Shown here: positions 38,859-47,514 of the stretch, piece after piece
Layout of the letters: the number at the start of each line of letters is the position of its first letter
Position numbering within the stretch: position 1 is the first letter of the stretch
From: SHZI01 sp964417725
GTDB lineage: Bacteria > Pseudomonadota > Gammaproteobacteria > Steroidobacterales > GCA-2729495
Assembly: GCA_964417725.1 (NCBI GenBank)
Contig: CAYQIV010000001.1
Span: 124,001 to 188,000, forward strand
Direction of reading: 5' to 3'
DNA length: 64,000 nucleotides
The notes under the pieces: model-generated
Told to the model about the DNA's origin: nothing
Database searches by the model: none
The model's input: the letters and a program-made list of their open reading frames with translations, nothing else
Program-made: the position numbers and the translations under genes

Positions 38859-39032
38859 ATGAATGTGGCTCACAGGAGACTGTCACGATTGACAGGCTGG
38901 TTGCTGCTCATCGCCGCTGCGATGGCACTGACGGCCTGTGGCGGGGGCAGCAGCGGGAGTTCAGCCACCGACGACACGCCGGTGGCGCTGACCTGGGGTG
39001 AAAGCAACTGGGACGAAACGGTCTGGGAGTAA
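38859..39032 (+). CDS. Small lipoprotein, unknown
   Basis: A 57-residue protein with a lipoprotein signal: WLLLIAAAMALTACGGGSSG, lipobox LTAC followed by a flexible Gly/Ser tract. The short mature part is acidic and Trp-rich (LTWGESNWDETVWE). A GGGAG site lies 9 bases before ATG. It ends 4 bases before the fibre-like gene, so the two are probably translated from one message. It may anchor or assist the fibre protein at the outer membrane; this is inferred from the pairing only. Confidence 0.65.
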   Translation: MNVAHRRLSRLTGWLLLIAAAMALTACGGGSSGSSATDDTPVALTWGESNWDETVWE

Positions 39033-39036
39033 GGAC

Positions 39037-40245
39037 ATGAACATCATCAAACATTGCACCGGTTTTCTACTGACTGGCACTGCGGTGCTGGTCACGCTTC
39101 CGGCCCATGCCGGGAGCGTCACCATTCCTCATGCGTTCACTGCCGGGTCGCCTGCGGTGGCCGCCGAAGTCAATGCCAACTTCTCTGCCGTAGAGGTGGC
39201 GGTCGATGATAACGACACGCGTATCGCTGCCCTGGAAGCGGCACTCGCCACGCTGCAAACCACGGTGACTGCGCAGGCTGCGGCCATTGCCACGCTGCAG
39301 ACCACAGCCACCGCGCAGGCTGCGACCATAGCGACGCTGCAAACAACCGCCACCACACAGGCCTCCACGATCGCGGCACTGGACGCCGAACTCACAGGCC
39401 TCAGTGAAAACGACGTTCTTGGCCTGAGCCCATACCTCGTATTGACCAGCGACAGCCGTGGACCGTTGGTGCGCTTCCAGGGCGTCAACCTGCAACTGGT
39501 CAATGGCACGGGCGAGACTGGCTCGATCAATGCGCTCGGCAACTTCGTCGTGGGCTACGACGCCGCGCGTGAGGGGAATGAGGTCTGCAGCGACGGTCAA
39601 TACACGGGCGAGAATGATTGCCAGACTAACGGCGAGAGCTGGGAGGCGAGCCACAAGTCCGGCTCACACAACATCATTGTCGGTGTCCGGAACAGTTACT
39701 CTGGCTATGGCGCGCTGGTGGTCGGGGATTCGAATGTCAGCAATCGCGCCTTTGCCAGTGTAACGGGTGGATACGATAACCGGGCCCAAGGGGTAGGCAG
39801 CACCATCAGTGGCGGCAGCGCAAACTTCGCTGTCGGTCAGTACGCCAGCGTCAGTGGCGGCCAGGCGAACTCAGCCTATGGCAGCTACGGTAATGTCACC
39901 GGTGGCATGAACAACATTGCATGGGGTGCACGTAGCCATGTGAGCGGCGGAGGCTTCAATGAGGCCGCGGCAGAATTCAGCGCCGTCAGTGGTGGCCAAT
40001 CCAACACCGCGAGTGGGGACAGCAGCAGCGTGAGCGGTGGATTCCAGAATCAAGCCAGCGGCGAATACGGCAGTGTTACTGGCGGTACCTACAATCGTGC
40101 CAGTGCCAGTTTCAGTGCTGTCAGCGGCGGCGGTGGTGTACTCATGGGGCAGGGCAACAACGCGGCTACTACCGGGTCCAGTATCCTCGGTGGTACCGGG
40201 CAGACGACCAGTACTGCATCGCAGACCATCCCGGCCCTGCCCTGA
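39037..40245 (+). CDS. Secreted coiled-coil plus YadA-head-like repeat protein
   Basis: A 402-residue protein with a signal peptide (FLLTGTAVLVTLPAHAG), then the widespread VTIPHAFTAGSPAVAAEVNANF segment. A coiled coil follows, made of three 14-residue repeats (TLQTTxTxQAxxIA, residues about 72-113). The C-terminal half has about eight 15-residue repeats of the type SxVSGGxxNxAxG, as in YadA-type trimeric autotransporter heads. It lacks the C-terminal membrane anchor of true autotransporters. It probably trimerises as a secreted or lipoprotein-associated fibre. AAGGA precedes the ATG. It is convergent with the zinc permease gene, separated by a large hairpin. Confidence 0.75.
   Translation: MNIIKHCTGFLLTGTAVLVTLPAHAGSVTIPHAFTAGSPAVAAEVNANFSAVEVAVDDNDTRIAALEAALATLQTTVTAQAAAIATLQTTATAQAATIATLQTTATTQASTIAALDAELTGLSENDVLGLSPYLVLTSDSRGPLVRFQGVNLQLVNGTGETGSINALGNFVVGYDAAREGNEVCSDGQYTGENDCQTNGESWEASHKSGSHNIIVGVRNSYSGYGALVVGDSNVSNRAFASVTGGYDNRAQGVGSTISGGSANFAVGQYASVSGGQANSAYGSYGNVTGGMNNIAWGARSHVSGGGFNEAAAEFSAVSGGQSNTASGDSSSVSGGFQNQASGEYGSVTGGTYNRASASFSAVSGGGGVLMGQGNNAATTGSSILGGTGQTTSTASQTIPALP
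39250..39375 (+). repeat. Three tandem 42-base coding repeats
   Basis: Three in-frame 42-base units, each beginning ACGCTGCA, encode the 14-residue coiled-coil repeat of the fibre-like protein. They differ by scattered substitutions, so they are not very recent duplications. Confidence 0.8.
39751..40137 (+). repeat. YadA-head-like 45-base coding repeats
   Basis: About eight in-frame units of 45 bases encode 15-residue SGG/TGG repeats (for example YASVSGGQANSAYG). Nucleotide divergence between units is considerable; the protein pattern is what is conserved. Confidence 0.75.
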
Positions 40246-40269
40246 TCTGCAGGGCGGCATCAGCTCATG

Positions 40270-40315
40270 CGGTACCCGGGCCGCCAGATCATGAGATCTG
40301 GCGGCCCGGGTACCG
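40270..40315. terminator. Perfect 21-bp hairpin between convergent genes
   Basis: Arms of 21 bases (40,270-40,290 and 40,295-40,315) are perfectly complementary around a 4-base ATGA loop. It starts 24 bases after the fibre gene stop and ends 17 bases from the convergent zinc permease stop. Neither side has a clear T tract. A bidirectional terminator or transcript-end stabiliser is likely. Confidence 0.6.
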
Positions 40316-40332
40316 ATCCGATACAGCCACCC

Positions 40333-41061
40333 CTACCGATACAACAACAGCAACAGCAGTCCCCCAAGCACACCCAGACGCTCGGGCCAGCGCGCTACCG
40401 GGCCGGTAGAGTCCGGACCCGCGTGGTCATGCGCATGGATCCCGTGCAGGAGCACGTGGAGCACAGTGCCGGCGACGAAGGCCTGGAACCAGGCGGCTGC
40501 CGCGCTGTCCATGACTGCCAGCAGTCTGCCGCCGCCGAGGTAGCCAGCAACGGTGGCCGTCACCAGTGCCAGCAGCACGCCGAGGGCGGCGCGGCGCCCG
40601 AAGGTGGGCGCCACCAGAAACCACAAGCCGATGCCCTTGGGCACATCGTGCAGGATGATGGCGAGCGCCGACTCGGGATGACCCTCGCCGGAATGATCGT
40701 GCAGGGCACCAGCGGCCACCTCACCCTGCAGCAGGATGATCCCGTCCAGCACGCAATGCAGGGCCAGGCCGACAACCCCGAGAGCCAGCAGCACGCGATG
40801 CGCCCGGTGAGCCAGGCGATGAAACATCGTTTCCGCGATCAGCGGAAGCGCAAAGCCGGCGGCGGTGAAGGCCAGGGTGGCCGCACCGCCCGCCGGAATG
40901 ACGGCGGGCAGGATGCCGAACAGGAACAGCCCGCCGACGGTCACCAGCACAAAGCCTTCCAGAAAATGGCGGGTTCGCCGGCCCAGCCGGCCCAGCTCGA
41001 ACAGAGCCGGGCCGGCCAGCAGCGCGAGGACAGCGGCGATCAGCAACCGGTGCTCACCCAT
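40333..41061 (-). CDS. ZIP-family metal permease
   Basis: The 242-residue inner membrane protein has about eight hydrophobic helices. The metal-site helices read ALHCVLDGIILL and IILHDVPKGIGLWF (the HxxxE/D-type ZIP motif with Lys in place of Glu), with a His-rich cytoplasmic loop (HDHSGEGH) and a C-terminal LLHGIHAHDH. ZIP permeases import zinc or other divalent cations. It starts one base after the ZnuD-like receptor gene ends, which supports zinc as substrate. It is the last gene of a three-gene uptake unit. Confidence 0.82.
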   Translation of the reverse strand: MGEHRLLIAAVLALLAGPALFELGRLGRRTRHFLEGFVLVTVGGLFLFGILPAVIPAGGAATLAFTAAGFALPLIAETMFHRLAHRAHRVLLALGVVGLALHCVLDGIILLQGEVAAGALHDHSGEGHPESALAIILHDVPKGIGLWFLVAPTFGRRAALGVLLALVTATVAGYLGGGRLLAVMDSAAAAWFQAFVAGTVLHVLLHGIHAHDHAGPDSTGPVARWPERLGVLGGLLLLLLYR

Positions 41062-41062
41062 G

Positions 41063-43069
41063 TCAGAAGCGGCTCCTGAAGCCCGCCTCGAGACCCCGCC
41101 CGGGCAAAGGTGCGTAGGCGGCCAGGAATGAGGCGGCACGTCGCGCATCGTCATCGGTCAAATTGGTACCCCTCACGAACAGGCTCCAGGTGAATGGACC
41201 GCCCGCGAACTCGTAAGTAGCACTGGCGTTGACCAACGTAAACGCATCGGTCTGGAAGGAGCTGATCCGATCCTGCTTCGCGTGCCACGTGGCATCCACG
41301 GCGAGGCCCCACGGCCCACGCTGCGTAGCCAGTTCGAGGCCCGTGCGCAGAGGCGGGATCCGGGGCAGGTCGCTGCCGTCGTCCAGCTCGGCGAACACGA
41401 CATCGGCAAAGACCCGCGCCGTGGATTGCCAGGCGCGCTTTGCCGGAAGCGGCACGGTGAGTTCCGCCTCCGCTCCCCAGAACCGGGCGTCGGCCTGCAC
41501 ATGGGGCGCAACCGGAAGGCCGTCCACTTCCACATCGGTCACGGCCTGATAGATGTAGTCGTCAATGTCGTTATAGAAGAGCGTGACCAGCCACTCCAGG
41601 GACCCTGCCCGTCGCGCGAACCCCAGGTCGAGGTTGGTCGACACTTCCAGGTCGGCGGTACCGCCCGGCTCGGCCAGCAGGCCGATCTCGAACTGACGCG
41701 TCGCTATGTGCGCACCGTTGGCATACAGCTCCTCAGCAGCCGGGTGGCGTTCGGTGCGACTCAGGCTGCTGGTCAACTGGTACGGACCGGCGACATTCCA
41801 GGCCAGGCCGATGGCACCGGAAACGGCGGTCTCGTCATACGCCGGGAGGCTGGCCCCCGGACGGTGATCGAGCAGTTCGACGCGCACACCCGCCTCGACG
41901 TAACCCCAGGGCATGCCCCGCTGCTCGGTCAGGAACATGCCTTGCGTTCGGGTCCTCGTCTCGGGGATGAAGGCCTCCTCACCCACGGCGGCAAAGTCCC
42001 TGGAGTCCAGCTGGACCCCGAGCACACCGCGCCACCCGGAGCATGGTGCATGCACGGCTTCGATCCGGCCCTGCCAGGCATCATTGTCGAACACCGTCGC
42101 GGGCTCGCCGGAAGGCTCGATCTCGGTGTGGGTGTAGTCATTGGTCGCGAACAGGAAGTTCAGCGACTCCACGATCCCGCCAGTCCGGTACCGGCCACGC
42201 ACATCGACACGCGTCTGCTCGAGGTCCAGGTACGGCCCGGGGAACAGGGCCTCCTCCTCGCCGCCTTCCTCCTCTTCCGGTCCAGGTAGCCCGTAGGTGC
42301 CATCCAGTGTACTGATGCCGAGGCCAACGAAGCCCTTGTCACCGATGAACGACAGGCCGGCATTGAACCCATCGCTCTCGCTGTAGCTGTTCCGCAAGCT
42401 GCCGCGCGGCTCATCGGGAAATCGCGCGGCGGGATCTGCCGTGGCGAATCCGGGAATCTCCAGGTCATCCGTTTCCCGGTCGAAGCCACTCACATGCCAT
42501 CCGAAAGACCCGACCGCGCCGTCCAGACGCGCGACCGCTGCCCTTTCGTCGGCTGCCGTACCGCCGCGGATCTCGGCCTGGCCGGTCAGCGGCGCTTCCG
42601 GGAGCGTGCTCGGCACCCGGCCGTCGAGCACGTTGACCACACCACCCGCCGCGGCGCTGCCGAACTGCAGGGTGGCCGGACCCCGGATGATCTCGATGCT
42701 GTCCACGAGCAGTGGCTCCAGCGTCGCGGCGTGATCCGGGCTGATATCCGACACGTCCAGGGTCGAAATCCCGTTGGCCAGCACCGCGACCCGGGAGCCG
42801 CCGAGGCCGCGCACGACCGGGCGACTGGCAGCCGGGCCGAAGTAGCTGCTGCTCACACCGAGCTGGCGCTCGAGGGTCTCGCCGAGCGTAGGCGCCCGGC
42901 GCAGGAGCAGGTCGGCATTGTCGAGGACCTGGACGGGCTGCACGACGTCATCCAGCGGGGTCACGGTGACCAGGACTTCAGTCAGCGGGCGCGGTTTGGC
43001 ACCCGGGGCTGGCGCCGGGGCAGCCAGCAGAAACACGAATAAAAGACCAAGGCAGTATGCAACGCGCAT
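41063..43069 (-). CDS. TonB-dependent outer membrane receptor, ZnuD-like
   Basis: A 668-residue outer membrane receptor with a signal peptide (YCLGLLFVFLLAAPAPAPGA), a plug domain (LGVSSSYFGPAASRPVVRGLGG, then VDSIEIIRGPATLQFGSAA) and a 22-strand-type barrel ending in phenylalanine (FRSRF). The plug and the SPDHAATLEPLLVDSIEI segment resemble zinc receptors of the ZnuD group. A loop near residue 265 is strongly acidic (GPEEEEGGEEEALFPGP) where ZnuD proteins often have a His-rich loop. GGAGG precedes ATG 43069. It is coupled to a ZIP permease gene. Confidence 0.85.
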   Translation of the reverse strand: MRVAYCLGLLFVFLLAAPAPAPGAKPRPLTEVLVTVTPLDDVVQPVQVLDNADLLLRRAPTLGETLERQLGVSSSYFGPAASRPVVRGLGGSRVAVLANGISTLDVSDISPDHAATLEPLLVDSIEIIRGPATLQFGSAAAGGVVNVLDGRVPSTLPEAPLTGQAEIRGGTAADERAAVARLDGAVGSFGWHVSGFDRETDDLEIPGFATADPAARFPDEPRGSLRNSYSESDGFNAGLSFIGDKGFVGLGISTLDGTYGLPGPEEEEGGEEEALFPGPYLDLEQTRVDVRGRYRTGGIVESLNFLFATNDYTHTEIEPSGEPATVFDNDAWQGRIEAVHAPCSGWRGVLGVQLDSRDFAAVGEEAFIPETRTRTQGMFLTEQRGMPWGYVEAGVRVELLDHRPGASLPAYDETAVSGAIGLAWNVAGPYQLTSSLSRTERHPAAEELYANGAHIATRQFEIGLLAEPGGTADLEVSTNLDLGFARRAGSLEWLVTLFYNDIDDYIYQAVTDVEVDGLPVAPHVQADARFWGAEAELTVPLPAKRAWQSTARVFADVVFAELDDGSDLPRIPPLRTGLELATQRGPWGLAVDATWHAKQDRISSFQTDAFTLVNASATYEFAGGPFTWSLFVRGTNLTDDDARRAASFLAAYAPLPGRGLEAGFRSRF

Positions 43070-43143
43070 GAGGCGCCTCCGGGAAAGGACGATGGGGGAC
43101 CGGGCCGGCACCACAGGGGCGCTGGCACCAGGCCAGGAACACG

Positions 43144-43443
43144 TCAGATCACGGAGACAATGGGTGGGCCACGAGCCCGGAGTACGGCGACACGCTGAAC
43201 GGTGGGGAGGACGTCCGGACCAGGCCAGTCCCCAAGCGACACCGGCGGCGGGAGAGGGTGCTGGATACCGTTACCGACCGCCGCAGCGCCGAGGCCATGG
43301 ACCGCAATGCACAAATGGCAGGCGGCATCATCGGCATGGGCCGGTTCAGCGTCATGCGCAAGGGCCAGCAACTGGGCAAGGACCAGCGCCAGGATGGCGA
43401 TGACTGCACACAGGCGACTGGCTGTCCGGGGCATGGCGCTCAT
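43144..43443 (-). CDS. Small DUF2946-like protein upstream of zinc receptor
   Basis: A roughly 99-residue protein with a hydrophobic N-terminus (LCAVIAILALVLAQLLALAH), then HAEP/HADD and ACHLCIAVHGLGAAAV, the HxxxCxxC arrangement of DUF2946-type proteins. Such small proteins often precede TonB-dependent metal or haem receptors; the histidine/cysteine cluster suggests metal handling. The start may be 43443 or 43434, the latter with GGATGAG upstream. It precedes the receptor gene by 74 bases. Assignment rests on pattern and context. Confidence 0.62.
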   Translation of the reverse strand: MSAMPRTASRLCAVIAILALVLAQLLALAHDAEPAHADDAACHLCIAVHGLGAAAVGNGIQHPLPPPVSLGDWPGPDVLPTVQRVAVLRARGPPIVSVI

Positions 43444-43740
43444 CCCGGGGAGGCTAGCACGGCTGTCAAGGGGGCTGGCCCGCTGGTTGCGGCCGGGCAC
43501 TCCAGCCGCTGCCATCTACGCCCGCGGCAACGTCCAGGGCTGCATAAACTGCTGTACGTGGAATCGAGGCAAGGTCACTTTGGGGCAGGTCACAACCGCG
43601 ATACGGATGACATGGGCTCCCCGTCAAGCCCTGTGTTGCTACACGATGTCATCTGCACTTAAATCGCCCCGGCAATACCGGCCTGCGCTGTTCCCGGTGC
43701 GTGGGCTGCGGGATCTTCCTGCCGTTCGACAGAGTCCGGG

Positions 43741-46080
43741 TTACAGGACCTGGGCGCCAAACCTGTAAGTGACGGTCGCGCCCGCGCGGCGGCCTTCGCC
43801 CTGCGTCCAGTCAATCGCGCGCGCCGTAAAGGTACGCGGCTGGAACGCGCCGGCCGTTACATACTCGTCGTCGAACAGGTTGGTAGCCCAGAGGGCGACC
43901 GTCCATGGGCCGCGCTCCACGGCGGCGCGGGTATTCACGAGACTGCGTCCACCGTACTCGATCGTGTTGATTGACTCGCGGTAAACATTGTCCATGTAGC
44001 TGTAGTCCACGCGCCACGACCACGTCCAATTGTTCACAAGCGCACCAGACACGGTGGCATTGGCACTGAACTGGTTTTCCGGCGACCGGGGCAGCCGCTT
44101 GCCGCTAACGTCCACACCGTCAGGCAGAATCGTGCAAATGTCAGGCGCGCAGGCAGAGAGCGCACCGCGGTCCAGGACGCCGCTGCCGAACTCTGCATTT
44201 GAATAGGTGTAGCCGAACCCCATGGATAGCCAGTCAGCGGGCGCAGCCATCAGTTGCAGGTCTACGCCCCAGTCATCGGCCTTGCCCGTATTGCGGATGA
44301 TCGATGCGGGGAACGTCAGGTCCTGCGACCTGCCCGCAATCTGGAGATCTCTCCAGTCAACGTAAAAGACCGATGCATTCGCAATCAGGCTATCGTTCAG
44401 CCAGTTTGTCTTCGCGCCCAGTTCATAGGTCCAGTTGTCTTCTTCGTCGTAGAAAGCTTCGTCGGGGTACGCTAACGGGTACGAGGTGTTCGAGCCACCG
44501 GAATGCACGCCGCGTGAAGCACTGCCGAACACGAGAATCTGGTCCGATGCTTCATAGTCAATGGTCACACGCGGCGTCAGGAAGTCCCAGTTCCGCGAAA
44601 CGGCGCCCATACCGGGAGCGAAGAAGTTAAGGATACTGTTGAAATCCTTCGTTTCATGTTCCCAGCGGAGTTCCAGGGTCGTGGTCAAACGGTCAGTCAG
44701 CTTGTAGCCGACGCTGCCGAAGATGGCATACGTTTCGACATCGCTGCCGAACTGGCTGAACAGCACAGGACGGTTCACCGGATCGGGCGTGGACGTCAGG
44801 AACGCCAGCGCGCCAACGAAGGATTCACCGGAGGCGAGACCGGAACTGTCCACACCGAACAGCAGATCCACGTCGGCCTTGCTGTCGAAATAGAACAGCC
44901 CCCCCAGCCAGTTCAGGCGGCCATCGCCGTTGGACTGGATACGCAATTCGACACTGCGGTCATCGTTCTCGAATGCACCGTGGGTGTAGGAATTGGCGGC
45001 CTGGGTCCGGGTCACCGTGGCAGAAGGACTAAAAGCGCAGCCAGGCGTGTTGCACACGGCCTGCAGCGCGCCGCCGGCAGTGTAATCAGCATCGTTCCGC
45101 AGCTTGGTATCGTTGTTCGCATACGAAAAGATACCCGTCACCGTGTAGTCGTCGAGCCGGTACTCGAGCCGCAGGTCTGTTTGCCAGGCGTCGGACTCCG
45201 AACCGAAGGCCTCGGGGGAGATAGCGACCGTATCGTGGTATTCGGGCTTGCCGCAGAAATACGTGAAACCGGTCGTCCCGGTGCCACAGTTCAGCGAGGT
45301 CTGCAGATACTGCCCGGAGTGCTCCGCATCGCGCGAACTCACAAAGCCCGTCACCGTGGCCGTGAGCCTGTCGGAGATGTCCCATGCGAGCGTACCGGTC
45401 GCGGTGGTCTGCTTGGCACCCTGCAGGTTATTGCCCGGATCTTCTACATTTTTGAAGGTGCCGTCGAAGTCCGACATGCCGACCGAGAGGCGCCCCCGCA
45501 CGCTATCGCTTAAAGGGCCGCCAACCATGAAGCTGCCCCGGTAATCTTCGTCGGTGCCGACGGCGACCTGGACGCGCCCCTCGAACTCGTCAGAAGGTGG
45601 CCGCGTGACAAAGTTGATCGAGCCGCCAAAGGAACTCCGTCCGTAGAGCGCGCCGGCTGGGCCCTTGACGATCTCGATTCTCTGCAGTTCAAGGAGCTCG
45701 ATATCGGCGTTGTTGCGGCTGGTCTGGTAGATGCCGTCGATGAACCGGCCGACGTTGTTATTGACTTGCGGGTCGAAGCCGCCGGTGTTCTGCGCGGAGA
45801 GGCCACGGATCGTCACCTGACTGGCCTGGCCTGCATTGAACGACTCGATATACAAACCAGGGGTTGCATTGGCAAGGTCCTGCAGGCGCGTGATGTTGGC
45901 GGCCTCAAGCTCCTTGGCCGAGTAGGCCTGGATGGTGATCGGGACTCCCTGGATTGCCTCGGCGCGACGCCTGGCTGTGACTATCACCTCAGAAATCCCG
46001 GCCGCTGCGACAAGTCCGTCCACGCCGAGTATGCCGAAAACGGCGAGACTGCCTAGCACAAACCTGAATAGCTTTGACAT
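43741..46080 (-). CDS. TonB-dependent receptor (organic substrate type)
   Basis: A 779-residue outer membrane receptor. It has a signal peptide, a TonB-box-like segment (SEVIVTARRRAEAIQGVP), a plug (LQDLANATPGLYIE, VTIRGLSAQN, RIEIVKGPAGALYGRSSFGG) and a barrel ending in RFGAQVL. The plug style matches the large catabolism-linked receptor group common in sphingomonads and related degraders. A GGGGGTG site supports ATG 46080. Before an IS30 insertion, it lay shortly downstream of a flavin amine oxidase gene. The substrate is unknown. Confidence 0.88.
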   Translation of the reverse strand: MSKLFRFVLGSLAVFGILGVDGLVAAAGISEVIVTARRRAEAIQGVPITIQAYSAKELEAANITRLQDLANATPGLYIESFNAGQASQVTIRGLSAQNTGGFDPQVNNNVGRFIDGIYQTSRNNADIELLELQRIEIVKGPAGALYGRSSFGGSINFVTRPPSDEFEGRVQVAVGTDEDYRGSFMVGGPLSDSVRGRLSVGMSDFDGTFKNVEDPGNNLQGAKQTTATGTLAWDISDRLTATVTGFVSSRDAEHSGQYLQTSLNCGTGTTGFTYFCGKPEYHDTVAISPEAFGSESDAWQTDLRLEYRLDDYTVTGIFSYANNDTKLRNDADYTAGGALQAVCNTPGCAFSPSATVTRTQAANSYTHGAFENDDRSVELRIQSNGDGRLNWLGGLFYFDSKADVDLLFGVDSSGLASGESFVGALAFLTSTPDPVNRPVLFSQFGSDVETYAIFGSVGYKLTDRLTTTLELRWEHETKDFNSILNFFAPGMGAVSRNWDFLTPRVTIDYEASDQILVFGSASRGVHSGGSNTSYPLAYPDEAFYDEEDNWTYELGAKTNWLNDSLIANASVFYVDWRDLQIAGRSQDLTFPASIIRNTGKADDWGVDLQLMAAPADWLSMGFGYTYSNAEFGSGVLDRGALSACAPDICTILPDGVDVSGKRLPRSPENQFSANATVSGALVNNWTWSWRVDYSYMDNVYRESINTIEYGGRSLVNTRAAVERGPWTVALWATNLFDDEYVTAGAFQPRTFTARAIDWTQGEGRRAGATVTYRFGAQVL

Positions 46081-46302
46081 TGTCGACACCCCCATGACTC
46101 TGACAACTTGACCGGCCGGGAAACGACTCGGCCACTGCTGGCACAGCCAGTGTCGACGCGCGGGGAATCAATGCCAAACAATTTGCGCTCCGGAACAACA
46201 AAACAGAATTGTTATTGCCTGCTCGACAGCCAAACCGGCATTGAAGGTTATGCGCTGCGGACAGGTCAGCAGCGCGGCCGTTGATGCGTAGCTGAGCCAG
46301 GT

Positions 46303-47514
46303 CGGTCTCAGCAGATTGACGCAGCACGAACATGAAGAACGTTCACCAGTATGCCAACGCGCGAGCGTCTCGCGCGGTCGCTGATTGAGCCACAGAACCA
46401 CTGCGCTGAGGTGCGCCCGGGAGTGGCGTGACAGGTCGCAGCCCTTGGGGACGTACGGTCGCAGCAGTCCATTGGTGTTCTCGTTCAAGCCCCGCTGCCA
46501 CGGACTTTGCGGATTGCAGAAGTACGCATGGATCTCGCTGACGATGCTGAATCGCTTGTGATCAGCCGTCTCGAGCCCCGCTTCCATGTGAGCGAACGAC
46601 GCAACTGCCTGGGGAGTTTCTTCACCTGCCGGGTGGGCGCGCTCGCCACGGTCAGACTGTCTTTGCTTGGCAGCTCCACCAGCATGAAAAAGCGGGAGCG
46701 CCGCTCCACCAAGGTGGCAATCTGGGTGTCGGGCGTACCGCACAGCAGGTCGCCTTCCCGATGACCGAAGACGGCGCGATCCCCGGCCTGCGCGGGGCGC
46801 TCGCCTATCGAGACTGCATCGACGATTTGGCCGCCGCCCGAGCCGGGCATGCCGCGATAGTTACGGCCATAGCGCATAGTGCGCCACGACGCAGGTGTGC
46901 GAGGATCTCCTTTTTCAGCACACCGCGGGTTTGGATGAACAGCGCTCGGTAAATCGTCTCGTGCGACACGTGCCCAGTGTCATTGTTGCCACGCTCTCTG
47001 GCAAACCAGGCTGCGATCTGCTGCGGCGACCAGTTCAGATGCAGCTTTTGGGCGACCAGCAGGGCCAGCGCCGGCTGCGGCGCCAGGCGGCAGGCTTGGG
47101 ACACTGCGCATTGTGCCAGGCCCGCCGATCAGCATCGAGGGCGCGATAGCGGGCTTTACCGCCGTGGCTGGCGATCTCCCGACAGATGCTTGAGGGCACC
47201 CGGCCTATCCGTCGTACCATCGCTCCAATGGAATCACCTGCGCAAATGCCTCACAAGATCTCTTCGCGCTCGGCCAGCGACAGCGATCGAGCGGGCCGGC
47301 ATCGCAACTGAGCCACGCCACCACGGTGCCTGAGCAGCCTGTACAGGGGGCCAGATACGTCCCCAGCGCTCGGGCAACGTCGGCACAGTTCTCACCATCT
47401 CGCCAGCGTCGCCACACCTCAGTTTTGAATGCGGCTGTAAACCAGGGACCTCGACTCATGATGCGACCTCCTATCCATCGCAATGTCAAGGTGTTGCACC
47501 GACTGGTTGAGACC
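46303..47514 (-). mobile_element. Degenerate IS30-family insertion sequence
   Basis: An element of about 1.2 kb bounded by imperfect inverted repeats. The left end begins GGTCTCAGCAGATTGACGC at 46,303, and the right end, read inward from 47,514, begins GGTCTCAACCAGTCGGTGC. It contains a broken IS30-type transposase. The right end lies inside the 3' end of the flavin amine oxidase gene. The target duplication could not be identified. The ends are approximate to a few bases. Confidence 0.75.
46310..47459 (-). pseudogene. IS30-family transposase, multiply frameshifted
   Basis: The frame starts MSRGPWFTAAFKTEVWRRW at 47459. It then changes frame near 47,355, has an in-frame TGA at 47,251-47,253 (after SLAEREEIL), and changes frame again near 47,100, 46,870 and 46,575. 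Recognisable IS30 blocks are SICREIASHGGKARYRA, WSPQQIAAWFARE, HVSHETIYRALFIQTRGVLK, GHREGDLLCG, ATLVERRSRF and FCNPQSPWQRGLNENTNG. The second catalytic Asp of the DDE triad is Lys (SLTWKRG instead of SLTWDRG). It cannot make an active transposase. Confidence 0.85.

Noticed and set aside
39250..40137. Regular direct repeats that could suggest a CRISPR array or minisatellite
   Set aside because: Repeat units are 42 and 45 bases, in frame, contiguous without spacers, and encode coiled-coil and YadA-head patterns.
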